Source: Glycine soja (taxonomy: Eukaryota > Streptophyta > Magnoliopsida > Fabales > Fabaceae). From it: a stretch of 64,000 nt of DNA. The stretch is taken from positions 13,413,223-13,477,222 of the forward strand of contig NC_041012.1 in assembly GCF_004193775.1 (NCBI RefSeq), given 5' to 3'. Below the pieces are notes generated by a model. That model saw only the letters and a program-made list of their open reading frames with translations, had not been told where the DNA came from and made no database searches. Position 1 is the first letter of the stretch. Each line of letters opens with the position of its first letter. The position numbers and the translations under genes are program-made. This document shows, piece after piece, positions 13,558 through 25,797 of this stretch.

Positions 13558-14671
13558 TGTGAATCATGTAGGTTTTGATGATGCAAAAATAATTTTATTT
13601 GATGATGATTGTCATCATCAAAAAGGAGGAGAATGTATATCATGTAGGCTTTGATGATGCCAAAAGAATTTACTTGATGAAAGCACACATTGTTTCAAGT
13701 CAACAAAAAGGATCAAGAAAATCACAGACAAGGACTTAGTTGAATTGTTAAAAGAATCTCATTTTTTATTGCAATAGTTTGACCTCAAAGTCTTTTATCA
13801 AAATTTCTTTATTAAGCTTAATTAGTTCAAAAGTAAGATATTTTTGAACTGCTAATCGATTACCAGAGAGATCATGAACATGGCTTGTTTTAAATTTTGA
13901 ATTTATTTGAATTTTGAACCGTGTAATCGATTACCAGAATCTTGTAATCGATTATCAACGAAGAGACTTCAGAAAAGCATTGAAAAGACACGACTCTTCA
14001 GAAATATAACTGTGTAATCGATTACCAGAAACCTGTAATCGATTACAAGTGAAAAAATTTCAGAAAAACTTTTTGAAAAGACACATCTTTTCAAACTATT
14101 TTGAAAAGACACAATGGGCCTATATATGTGTGTGTGTGTGTGTGACTTTGAAAAGTAAGGGAGAGATTTTCTAAGAGAACTTAATTGTCAAATTCTTTCT
14201 TAATGAAAATTGTCCAAACTCTTGCAAATCTATTGAGAATTCTTCTATGAACTTCAATTTGTATCATCTACTCTAAAGGAGAGAAACCTTTATGTACATC
14301 TCATATACTCAGTTGTAATCAAGAGACTGTTTGTCTCTTGGCTTGTGAGAATCTTGAACACAAGGGTGAGGGATCCCAAGGTGTGTTCAAAGACTGTAAA
14401 GGATTTATAAAGATAGTTGAAAATCTCAAGTGGTTTATTTGAGGACTGGATGCAGGCACGGGAAGTGGCCGAACCAGTATAAACCGAGTTTGCAATTCTC
14501 TCTTCCCTTATCTCATTTATTTTATCGCAACTGATTTTGTCTTACACGTTTAAATTCCTGCTTCTTCTTCTGCATTATGAGCCTATCATATATCATTTAA
14601 AAGGTTGTTAGTCGAAAATTTTAAAAATTAATTCACCTTCCTCTTATGTTATTAAGGCCACTTGTCCAACA
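13558..14671 (+). mobile_element. Sirevirus-type Copia LTR (near-solo) with a duplicated LTR start
   Basis: A complete LTR runs from TG at 13634 to CA at 14671 (1038 bp). It is preceded by the purine tract 'aaaaaggaggagaa' inside a 'gtcatcatcaaaaagg' context that also precedes the 3' LTR at 33131. The LTR has two pairs of GTAATCGATTAC (13923/13944 and 14014/14035), a TATA-like 'tatatat' at 14121, a (TG)n run at 14127-14144, the U5 motif 'ggactggatgcaggcacggg' near 14437, and a terminal pyrimidine block. No primer site follows the end. A second, 45-50 bp copy of the LTR start lies 76 bp upstream (13558), as expected if the internal region was lost by deletion. The flanking 5-mers 'ctcaa' and 'ttcaa' are a plausible, slightly diverged target duplication. 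Confidence 0.75.
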
Positions 14672-17319
14672 TTCAAGACCTAGGATATAAAGTACTTGTG
14701 TTCTAAGACACTACATCATCAAAACGTCATAAACAAGACTCCAAAACAAATCTCAAGGGGTCTCATTAAGGGAATAAATACAACATAGATCCATAAACAT
14801 ATCTAAATCTTAAGATGATCCTTACTAAAAGAAAACATAAGTAAATGATGAAGCCCACATCAACCATGAGCGGCATGCTCCTTAAAATCTACATCATAAT
14901 CTGCTCTTAAGTCAAATGACAGGATCATCACAGTTTAATTGAAAATGCAAGAGTAAGCTCACTTTAAAATAAAAAATCATATAATTAAAACAATACAAAT
15001 CACCATTCTTAACAGAGTTAAAGAAAATCCATCACATTTCTGATTACAATATAATTGTACAACTCTAAAAGTAGCACATCAATCTAAAACCACAATTATT
15101 TATGCACATGTATAACTATTATGTTATGTTGTGCTAACTCTTTACTCCAAGGAAATTTCCAGTGTCTAAGTGATTAACTTAAGCATATCTCTGTGATTAA
15201 CTCAAGCATATCTCTTAACATAGTCACACCTTGATGATTCAGGGAGACTCAAACTAATCCTACAGAGGAAGTTTGGTTTTATTAAAAATGAAGGAGTGTG
15301 GGTAGTGGCTTACCTTGGTAAGGCTTGCAAAGATCATAATCGATCGAGGGATTTGCCCACCCATCCATTCTACAGGCCCATTCCCATTAGCCACCACCAA
15401 CAACATCTAACACTAGGTTGAGAGCCCACCTAGCACCCTTAACTTACGTGCCTACTTATATGCAATGCCATTCATCAATGCATGTATGTTATAATTAAGC
15501 TCAATGTTATATAACATCATGATACATTCATTCACCAATCTCAACACCATAAGAGGTTATAATATCATAGATTCACCATTCATATGTTCATCACACTCAT
15601 AAACCTACATATAGTTCAATAAGTTTTAGCAATACAATCCAACACCTTGAATTCTTGCAATCATCACACAAACAACTCATATGAATGTAAATCTCATGAT
15701 CTTAACATAAAACATCATCTCAACCACATCTCACATCATCATCAACAAATCAATTAACCAACACAACTCAAGACATTCATCAGTTAACATAATATTCTCA
15801 ACAACAACATGATAAATTAGCAACCATAAAATCATAGACTAGTCCATGAATCATAAGTATGCATCACTCTACCATTACAATGATTCTATACTTTATGTTT
15901 AAGGTTACCAAAACATCTCATAAGTTTTGGGTTACTATCTCTTTCATTTTCTTTTGTGCGCTTATGACCTTCATATAAAGATATACCAACTCAATTAAGT
16001 TGACCTTTGTCCGCTAAAAAAGTATAATTAGTTAGCTAACATTTAGGGCTACAACTCTCATGAAGACCTCCTTTCTAGATTCGGACTCTATAACTAAGTT
16101 TTACAATAGAGCTCGGGTTAACAAAATAGTCACTGGGCTCAAATTAATCAATTACAAACCTATGTAATCGATTACAAATAGACCATAACCCAAAATCAAC
16201 CTCTAGAACTCATTTCAATCGATTACCATTCAAAATTATAGAATGTTACGGTTTTTAAGTTGTGATATCATCTTTCATCAAAACAAAAAAAAAAATCATT
16301 CCTTTCAACCCAAAATATACAAAAATAGATTTAAGCTTCAACAAAGCATCTTCTAACATTACAAAGCATCCAAAATAAGAAAGAGGTGAGCTTCCCTTAC
16401 CTACACAACCCAAGATGGTGTCTTTTTGGAGAAGGAAGGAAAATGAGTGATCTTTGGGTCCAAGAGAGGAACTTTTCTCCACTCCCTCAACAACCACACT
16501 AAGCAAGCATCATCCACAACCCAAAGCCAACAAAAAACAAAATCATAACACCTCAAAATGAATCTCTTCCATGAAATTTCATGGGAGCTCTAAGGAAAAT
16601 GAATATAACTCAAAAAGAGGAAGAGGGTAAATCATCTCACCTATGCACAATCTACCATCACTAAAGGGAGAAGAAAAGAGTTCCATTTTAAGCTTGAGGA
16701 TCCTCCAATGGGGGTTTCTTAGAGAAGAGAGAATGAGAAGAGAATAAAGAAGGGTTTTCTTTTGAATAAAGTTTCTAAATTTGTGAGGTTTGGAGAGGTT
16801 TATGACTCTACAATACCTATCTTTTTTTCACCTTGTTTCTACTAAACACGCATACACTCTCACGTAACTCAAAAGCCCACCCCCCCTTGGCCGAAACACA
16901 CCAAGAATCCACTAATGTACATAAACACATACTCAACATCACTAACTCAAAAGTTAATTCATTCATTCAAGTTCTTAACTTAATTTAATTTCTCTTGCAA
17001 TTTAATTAAATCACTTGCCCAAACAATTAATAAAACACACAATTACAATGTGTTGAAGAAGAATATCTATGCTCATGTCATATCAAGGATGAAACAGTAT
17101 AAACAGGATATAACTAATGCTTATAAGAAGAAGCAGTCAATTTCTTTAGCAATTAAAAATAAGGTGTTATGGAATTTCTAATTTCCCAAGGATTTACTTT
17201 TTGATCGATAGTTGCTTGTGGAATTTTTCACCAATTATTTTTAGCTTTTCCTTATTGCTTGAAGGAAAAATTATTTGACGATGCTCAAAGTAACATTAAT
17301 GAACTTACTGATAGAATAA
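14672..17319. other. Repeat-like noncoding DNA
   Basis: A-rich on plus and lacking coding frames. One GTAATCGATTAC palindrome (16164) and a degenerate partner 20 bp before it suggest kinship with the Sirevirus regulatory module. The frame at 16255-16506 (minus) shows no recognisable domain. At 17.05-17.32 kb a plus-strand stretch with lysine-rich short frames leads into the inverted repeat; it may be the unduplicated part of the same source sequence. Confidence 0.35.
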
Positions 17320-19819
17320 AAAGGAAAGATGACCAGGGCATTGAGCTCATTGAATTAACTCCATGTTGCCTCCCTATCAGAATGAAAATCGCAATTGAAT
17401 TAACTCCATGTTGCCTCCCTATCAGAATGAAAATCGCAATTGAATTTTTTTGCATGAGGAAGCTTCAATGACAATAAATTTTCAATACTTATCATTTGGT
17501 TTAAGAAAAACACATCCAAGGCCTATTTCATTACTAGGTATGAAACTTCTTTTTCTTTATCTATATATTTCAGAATGTTCTCCACCTTGACATCTCACTG
17601 ATAGTCACATTCTTCATCTTTGTCAGAACTTCTAATCTCTTTCGTGTGTTAGAGCAAAAGGAATTCCACTTGTACAATGGAGATCGATATCCTAAGTAGA
17701 ATTTATGAAGACTTCCTAAACTAAATAAAGGTAAGTGAATCTAATTGTCCCCCTCAAATATCATCGAGTACTCTATATTCATTATTTTAATTTATGAAAA
17801 TAGTAAAGAATTCTCACTTGACACTCTCTATATAGTCATTGAAATTCACTATAATAAAGGTCTTAACAATTTAATTATCTATAACTAAGACCAGGAAATC
17901 ATTAGTAAAGCCTCAAAAAATCCCCAGCATGGTGAGACATATTAATCCTACCTATAGACTCCAACAAAAGAGGGAGAAAGACAATCACTAAGCTTGTCTT
18001 TTAAGTACCCTTTTCATTAACAGGAATGGAACTACCTCTTTGTTTCTATATATATGAGAATGTTCTCCACCTTGACATCTCACTCATAGTCACATTCTTC
18101 ATCTTTGTTAGAACTTCTAATCTCTTTCGTGTGTTAGAGCAGAAAGAATTGTACTCGAGCAATGGAGATAGATCTCTTAAGTAGAATTTTTGAAGACTTC
18201 CTAAAACAAATAAAGGTAAGTGGATCTAATTGTCCCTCTCAAACATCATCTATAACTATATGTTTATTATTTTTATTTATGAAAATAGCCAAGAATTCTC
18301 ACTTAACACTCTATATAGTCCTTGAATTTCACTAAAGGTCTTAACAATTTAATTATTTATAATTGAGACCAAAATGTCATTAGTAAAGCCTAAAACAATT
18401 CCCAGCATGGTGAGAACACATCAATCCTACCTATAATCCCCCAACAAAATAGGGAGAAAGACAAGCACTAAGCTTGTCTTCAAAGTACCTTTTTCCTTTA
18501 ATCCTCCAAAATTTTGTTTAAAGGAACACATTGACTTAGAGGAAGTAAGTTACTAGCTAATTTTTTTGTCTAATTGGCACACTGTACTAAAATTACAGCA
18601 GTAAAGTTGCAGCTAATTAGACAAAAATTAGTGAAAAGCTAGCTTTCCTCTAAGTCAATGTGTTCCTTTAAACAAAATTCTAGAGGATTAAAGGAAAAGG
18701 GTACTTCAAAGACAACCTTAGTGCTTGTCTTTCTCCCTATTTTGTTGGGGGATTATAGGTAGCATTGATGTGTTCTCACCATGCTGGGAATTTTTTTAGG
18801 CTTTACTAATGACTTTTAGGACTCAATTATAAATAATTAAATTGTTAAGACCTTTAGTGAAATTCAAGGACTATATAGAATGTTAAGTGAGAATTCTTTG
18901 CTATTTTAATAAATAAAAATAATAAATATAGAGTTCTAGATGATGTTTGAGAGGGACAATTAGATTCACTTACCTTTATTTGTTTTAGGAAGTCTTCAAA
19001 AATTCTACTTAAGAGATCGATCTCCATTGGTCAAGTACAATTCTTTCTGCTCTAACACACGAAAAAAGATTAGAAGTTCTAACAACGATGAAGAATGTGA
19101 CTATGAGTGAGATGTCAAGGTGGAGAACATTCTCATATATATAGAAAAAAAGAAGTTCCATACCTAGTAATGAAAAGGGTACTTCAGAGACAAGCTTAGT
19201 GATTGTCTTTCTCCCTCTTTTGTTGGAGTCTGTAGGTAGGATTAATATGTCTCACCATGCTGGGAACTTTTTGAGGCTTTACTAATGATTTCCTGGTCTT
19301 AGTTATAAATAATTAAATTTTTAAGACCTTTATTATAGTGAATTTCAATGACTATATAGAGAGTGTCAAGTGATAATTCTTCACTATTTTCATAAATAAA
19401 AATAATGAACATAGAGTACTCGGTGATATTTGAGGGGGACAATTAGATTCACTTACCTTTATTTAGTTTAGGAAGTCTTCATAAATTCTACTCAGGATAT
19501 CGATCTCCATTGTACAAGTGGAATTCTTTTTTCTCTAACACACGAAAGAAATTAGAAGTTCTAACAAAGATGAAGAATGTGAATATGAGTGAGATGTCAA
19601 GGTGGAGAACATTCTCATATATATAGATAAAGAAAAAGAAGTTTCATACCTAGTAATGAAATAGGCCTGGGATGTGTTTTTCTTAAACCAAATGATAAGT
19701 ATTGAAAAATTATTGTCATTGAAGCTTCCGCATGCAAAAAATTCAATTACGATTTTCATTCTGATAGGGAGGCAACATGGAGTTAATTCAATGAGCTCAA
19801 TGCCCTGGTCATCTTTCAT
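17320..19819. repeat. 2.5-kb inverted repeat (hairpin locus) with tandem units in each arm
   Basis: The left arm (17320 to about 18585) is the reverse complement of the right arm (about 18612 to 19819), with a loop of only about 27 bp. Outer ends: 17331-17400 pairs with 19741-19810 with a single mismatch. Inner ends: 'ctaatttttttgtctaatt' at 18567 pairs with 'ctaattagacaaaaattag' at 18612. Each arm holds two direct copies of a ~480-bp unit (17575-18056 and 18057-18540 on the left, mirrored on the right) plus ~240 bp of outer sequence. The outer part has a short open frame rich in EL and I residues that I cannot assign. Transcription from either side would give a long near-perfect double-stranded RNA. 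Origin is unknown: tandem duplication followed by inverted duplication, or a fold-back transposon. Confidence 0.9.
17349..17438 (+). repeat. Two tandem copies of a 45-bp unit, left arm only
   Basis: A 45-bp segment starting 'attgaattaactccatgttg' occurs at 17349 and 17394. The right arm of the inverted repeat has only one copy, so this duplication came after the arms formed (or one copy was lost on the right). The unit length keeps the local reading frame. Confidence 0.9.
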
Positions 19820-19821
19820 TA

Positions 19822-19861
19822 ATGTGTGTGTGTGTGTGTGTGTGTGTGCATGTGTGTGTGT
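19822..19861. repeat. (TG)n microsatellite
   Basis: About 40 bp of TG repeats with a single CA interruption, lying directly at the outer edge of the right hairpin arm and marking where the arm homology stops. Confidence 0.95.
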
Positions 19862-20437
19862 CGATTATAGGTAAATGGAAATAAAAAAAAAACATATCAT
19901 ACTTTTATTCAGACCAAAATCAACCTAGCAATGATTTATCCTTGTCACTTCCACATTTCACCCACCTTTCCTGCTCCAAGTGTATGTTCCTTTGATACTT
20001 CTCACCCTTTGATTAATTATGCCTCCACTGTCACAATAGAGAAAGCACAGACTGAAACCAAACAAGTTAGTACCTTTAGTGAGGAGAAATTTAACTAAAA
20101 GATTCTAAACAAAAATCCATCACAAAAAATGACTAGTATCATCATCAATGAAAAATCCAAAATTTTTATGTTATAGGGAAAACATTCATTTACATAAATT
20201 AGTTGAGTCAATACTCATAATTTTTATATTACATTTCAAATTAGGAGATAAATTTATAATGACACATCTAAGTTTCATTAAGAAAAGTTTTAAAATTGCT
20301 GGGGACAATTGGCCCCAAAACTCATAAAGTATATCCACCACTCATCTTCATGCAAACAAAATGACAATAATATGCTACTTAGTAAAAAAATCAATAAGGA
20401 TTAAGTTTAAATTAAGCTACATTAAATTATTTACTAT

Positions 20438-20624
20438 TAGTCAAGTGTAATATTTTCTTTAGGATGAGATACAATGTGGTCCACTACAAGTTTAATATCA
20501 TTGATCTTGTCAGCTTCATTATCAATAATCTCAAACCTAAACTCTTCTTCAAGAGTCATCATAATCTCTTCTAAATCTAAACAACCATTCCAAAGTATTT
20601 CTAGATGTGAAAATTAGGGGTAAC
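20438..20624 (-). pseudogene. Broken exon of a mitochondrial acyl carrier protein gene
   Basis: Read on the minus strand, the segment ends in the typical C-terminal half of a plant mitochondrial acyl carrier protein: TLEEEFRFEI, then DNEADKINDI, then a HxxSHP-like tail and a stop at 20438. In the family this is helix III/IV of the four-helix ACP fold, which carries fatty-acyl chains on phosphopantetheine in mitochondrial fatty acid and lipoate synthesis. The start at 20624 follows an acceptor-like 'tttgttag', so this came from an intron-bearing copy. It is dead: an in-frame TAG lies a few codons into the exon, and a small deletion removes the region of the DSL phosphopantetheine-attachment serine. 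No upstream exon is clear. Confidence 0.7.
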
Positions 20625-21289
20625 CTAACAAATATAAATGTTGTGAATAACATCAATAAACATTAGAAATGGAATTTTTTTTAAAGCAATGAAACAAAAT
20701 AAAAAAAAATATGCCCTATAAAATGGTTAAAAGTTTCATGAAATGGATAGCATACAGAAATGAAATGGTTATGTGATGAAAACATAAACCTAACACCATT
20801 AATCAAGTCACAAATCATTTTTGTAATCTATGAAATGAAAGTGATAGAAAATAGATTCTAGGGTTCGTACCAAATCAAAATATACTAGGATCAAGAAATT
20901 AGACCTCAATGAAAACTCAAACACAATGAAAACACGGTCATTGAAAATTGAAACCATATTTGGGATTTTAAAAATAGAACGAGAAATTAGGAATAGAAGA
21001 ACCTTGGAAGCGTAAACTTTATGGAAGTTTTAACAAAAGAGATGATGTGATATGTGATCCCAAATTTGTCGAGAAAACAACCCTAACTCCTTTGCAAAAT
21101 TGGTGAATAAGAAAGTTGAGAGTGAGAACGGCTCAAGGGAGAGTTTAGGGAAAGAGCATGGACGTGCATTCTCAATCTTTTATGAATAATGAACCCAACC
21201 ACACCTGACTCTCTCGAATACTCCTTGATTACATGGATAATGAACCACTAAACAAAACCCTATTCTTTTAAAGTCTTATTCTTCTTCAC

Positions 21290-21311
21290 TGGGCTTCACA
21301 CATTAAGCCCA
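21290..21311 (-). promoter_or_regulatory. Site II-like TGGGC pair, possible old promoter of the ACP pseudogene
   Basis: TGGGCTT at 21290 and its inverse AAGCCCA at 21305 resemble the paired site II elements common in promoters of plant genes for mitochondrial and ribosomal proteins. They lie about 670 bp upstream, in minus orientation, of the ACP pseudogene exon. The role is inferred from motif and position only. Confidence 0.25.
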
Positions 21312-23773
21312 ATTGTTTCTCTTTACCCTCCTTATCCAGCCCTATTCACCCCTATCAAATAAAAAACATGAAATAATTTTATGTTTAAAATACTAAATAT
21401 ATTAATCTTTATATTTAATCTTTTCTTTGTAAATAAAATTAGTAAGAGAATATAATATTAGTCTAACAAATTGTAAGAGTTTTACTATTTTTTAATTGTA
21501 AACACTGTGTGAAAATATTAAATATATCCTATTAAATACTTTATATTATATATAAACATAAACATTGAATTTTTTTATTTTCAATATTGTAAATATTTTA
21601 TTATCTAAAAAAATACATCACTTTTATTTTACTATTGCCTCCCTAAAGGCAAGCAAAAGCAAAACTTGTGGAAACAGTGATCTATAATCAAAAGGTGTTG
21701 AAAAAAAATGAAACATAATTAAGGTTCGTGTCGAATACTAAAGTCTTGATGGAGCTCATTATGGTAGAAGTTTCTTATCTTTTTGTACATGATTTAGTAT
21801 CAAAACATTTGGAACCAAATGATGAAAGGCTTACTGATCGAGGCCGTACCTGAATCAAATAAATATTAAAATGTAGTAACTAGGAAGTGATCCTAAGTCG
21901 TTTCCCAACGAGCAATGATACACCAAATGTTCATAACAGATAGTAGGAAATAGTAACAAATTGGGGGGGGGGGGTTTGTTTGCTTTTGTAAATTAAACAA
22001 CGAGTAAAATTGAATTAGAAATTATCATAATTAAAATACGTTGCTTCCCCTTGATTCACAAGCAAGTCTCTTATCCTAGGTTGCGAGAATTTATCCTTTA
22101 TCAATTCAACCACTTAATCCAACCCTAAATTAAATTACTAAGCGAAAATTAACATAAAGCATTCATTATGTGATTAAGCATCACACACACCAATTACTCA
22201 TAAATGATCACTAAGCATGAACGTAAATTAAGCACAGAGACAATTAATCAAGCACTAAGCATGCATGAATTAATAGCAACAAATTCAGAGTAATTAGTGA
22301 AGAGGAAAAACTGAACAGAATTTAACAGTAATAATAGAACCTCAAAGAGAACTGTTCTTGATCCTTAAGAGAAAACAACATTGCGGACTTAGCCTTCCAT
22401 TAATCAAATAGAGAACGAAATTTTATTGATAAAACTAAAAGTCTGAACTGGAATTGTAAAAAATGAAAATAAAAGAGAAAGAGAAGAGAGACTCAAACTA
22501 AAAGCGAAAAAAAGAAGAGAGAGAGGAGAGAGAGCTAAACTAGAACCTTGGTGCTGTTATATAGTTTTTCAGCCCCAAAGCTTACAAATCTGTTTTAAAT
22601 CCAAGCCCATAAGTAAAATCAAATCAAATCTAGATAAGATAAGATCTAGATGAAATAATATCTAGATGAGATCAAATCTAAATAATATCTAGATAAGATA
22701 AGATAAGATCTAATTTTGTATAATAAATTAGTCTGCCCTCTTCAAGTCCAAGCCCAATTCTGGATTCAAGCCCAATGCTTCATTAATTCTTGAAATTAGA
22801 TTAGAAACATCAAATTAGCTGAATGGGCCCAAATAATAAAGCTGCCTAATAAATTTGACAATTAAGACTAATCAGTATTTAAAATGGTGCAAAAAGGGTT
22901 AAAAAATAGGAGAAAATAATGGCACATCACTTACTATGATTTACAAACCTAATATACACAAGGATGAATTCTTAGCTTTGATGTATAAGTTTTGAGTGCT
23001 TGTTAAGTGCTAGGATCCAGTTCCACATAGAGGTCGCATGACACTCTTGTTGATTATCCCAAGACAATCCTAAGTTTTCTTTTTTGGAAGGAATCAAACT
23101 AGGATTTTTAGACAAAATGTCACTTATATTTTCTTGTCGAAGAATAAAAGGATATTATTAAAGAGATAGGAAGGATTGAGGCACTAATTGAAAAAGAAGG
23201 ACAAATATTCCTTTTTCTCTTGGAAGCGAATTCCATCATCTAATCAAGCCTTACACAACGATGATTAAACTCACCTTTGAGTCTAAGGTTTTGTGAGACA
23301 CTCAATAAATATGCAAAGGTAAGGAAAAATAGGATAAATTCCTATGAGGCAAGTCAAAGTAAGGACGAGGTATATGAATAAAAGTGAAATTGAAAGACTA
23401 CTCTTAAGAACATCATTCTCAAATGAATGGAGTAACACCAAAAGCTCACATTATTGGATTGGAGCACACCTTTGGGCAACTCCAAAAGAGAAAGATATCT
23501 TTTAGATTCAATGCAAAGAATGGTGGTTCCTTGTTGATCCCCTTCCATCTGGATAAGATTTTTCTCCCTTCAATACATTAACAATTTTTAATATTTTTTT
23601 CCCCTACAATTGTTTATTTTGAAAAGATTTTTGGACTCGACTTTTTTTTTTATCCAAGTAAGATTTCTACTTCATCTTTTCCCCTATTGCTAACCAATTT
23701 CTTAAAGAATCCAAAAGTAGAATACTATGTAGAATACTTTGAAGACTAACCAAGATTGTCCAACTCTACTAAT
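21312..23773. other. Repeat-like noncoding DNA
   Basis: The 21.84-22.95 kb part resembles antisense Gypsy LTR/untranslated sequence ('tcctaagtcgtttcccaacg', then A-rich, GA-rich and 'agatctagat' blocks). It contains a G12 run at 21963-21974 and a 'gatctagataagataagat' low-complexity tract near 22.63-22.71 kb. No gene is seen. The 23354-23548 minus frame has no recognisable domain. Confidence 0.35.
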
Positions 23774-23799
23774 CTACACTATTGCAAAAAAAGGACTCT

Positions 23800-24240
23800 A
23801 TGTCGGTTCTATGACACTTTTAAAGATGGTTTTGAACCATCTTTGAAACCAACGTCCTGGAAAGTCAAAAAATTCTATGGCGGTTCTTAAAAAACCATCC
23901 TAGAAAAGTTACCACTCTAAGACGGTTTTCAAGAAAATAACCGTCTTAGAATAGTATCATTTTAAGACGGTTATTCAGAGAACCGTCTAAGAATGCCTTT
24001 TAAAAAAAAAATAAAAAACAAAAAAAAAGATTCTAAGAAACTAGATTGTCTAAGACGGTTCTCTGAATAATCGTATTAGAGTGTATTTTTTTAAAAAAAA
24101 AAACTTAAAAAACAAAAAACGGAGTCAAAGACGGTTTTGCAGAAAACCATCTTAGAAAGTAGACTTTCTAAGACGGTTCTCGGAATAACTGTCTTACAAT
24201 GTATCTTTTAGAATGTATTTTTTTAAAAAAAAAAAATTCA
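23800..24240. repeat. CACTA 5' sub-terminal repeat array
   Basis: Multiple direct and inverted copies of a 10-13 bp motif (tctaagacggtt / aaccgtcttaga) alternate as short stem-loops, separated by A-rich spacers. In this superfamily such arrays are the transposase-binding regions. Confidence 0.85.
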
Positions 24241-24740
24241 ACAATTCATTCTAGAGAAAGATATATTTTATAAATATTTCCATTTTTGTGTTATTATATT
24301 TTTTATTTTAATTATTAATTTTTTTTACATGTTTTGAACTTTCATATCAAATTAATATTTCTTTGCTTTATTATTTATTTATTTAAAATATATTTTTATT
24401 TTTCTTAATTTGTTTTATAAATTCTCAAATTGTTTAATTAGCAATAAACATAACACGGTATTTACAAATTTGTATTAAAATATTCTCTAGAATTAATACT
24501 CATGATACTTGTTAGGTGAAGAACATTTTTAACATAAAGAAGAAATTTATTTTCATGTAAAGTCTTGGGAGCGACATGTCCTGGACCTTGAACTTGAATG
24601 ACACCATGTTTATGGTAAACATTAATTTACAATTGAAAAACTTAGAGTGTGTTTCGTGCTGTAAATATGTTTACCATGAATTGTGTAGCGGATTTTTTTC
24701 CTTTCTTTTTAATATATATTAAAAAATAAGTAATAATCAC

Positions 24741-25190
<450 letters not shown>

Positions 25191-25621
25191 CTGCGTTTAG
25201 ATAAGAATTATTTGGTCAAAATATGCCACTCAACTCAATTTCATCATTTAATTGAGTTAATTTGTGTTGCTAGGTACCTTATAATACCGATGTAAAGTAC
25301 TATATATGTTTCCTTGGATTATATTTTTAATTAAATCCATAAAGGTGAGGATAGCAAATAGTGAGTCTACATGGGTAGTATACATTTAAAGTGTACTCCC
25401 TTGCTTTAAAGGAGTTAAATCCCAAATTCAACAGGTAAACTAATCTCTTTCCTTTTGGGCCAAGCATGAAAGATTAAGAGGAGTATCATGGAATCTCACG
25501 ATAATGAAGTAGTAAATTCTATTATAAAACCTAAATATTATACACAGTAGAAAAGCATAGACCACTAACACTGAAAATGTAACAGTCAGTATCAATGTGT
25601 GCATTCATGGAATCTTCTTAC

Positions 25622-25797
25622 TTCATTTTCATCCATCAAAAGATTGGCAGTCTTGAGGTCCTTGTGAATTATATCATTTTGGTGCAAATAGTTCATTCCC
25701 TTGGAAACATCAATTGCTACTTTTAGCAAAGATGGAAGCTTAAATACACCTCTTTGTTTGTGCAGAAATTCATATAAGCTTCCCCCAAACATAAACT
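25622..25797 (-). pseudogene. Captured exon of an STY46/ACT-domain Raf-like protein kinase
   Basis: The minus-strand exon is bounded by a 'ttatcag' acceptor and a 'gtaaga' donor. It encodes [17 protein letters not shown], then [20 protein letters not shown], then [16 protein letters not shown]. These are kinase subdomains V to VIb, with the catalytic-loop HRDLKTAN motif changed to HKDLKTAN. The phrase [30 protein letters not shown] is typical of plant STY8/STY17/STY46 kinases, which phosphorylate chloroplast transit peptides. The glycine loop, the DFG motif and all other exons are absent. The exon sits in the CACTA element in the same orientation as the BCAT piece. Confidence 0.8.

Noticed and set aside
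8227..21974. The G12 runs at 8227 and 21963 as G-quadruplexes.
   Set aside because: They are single isolated runs without further G-tracts nearby on the same strand; slippage is the simplest explanation.
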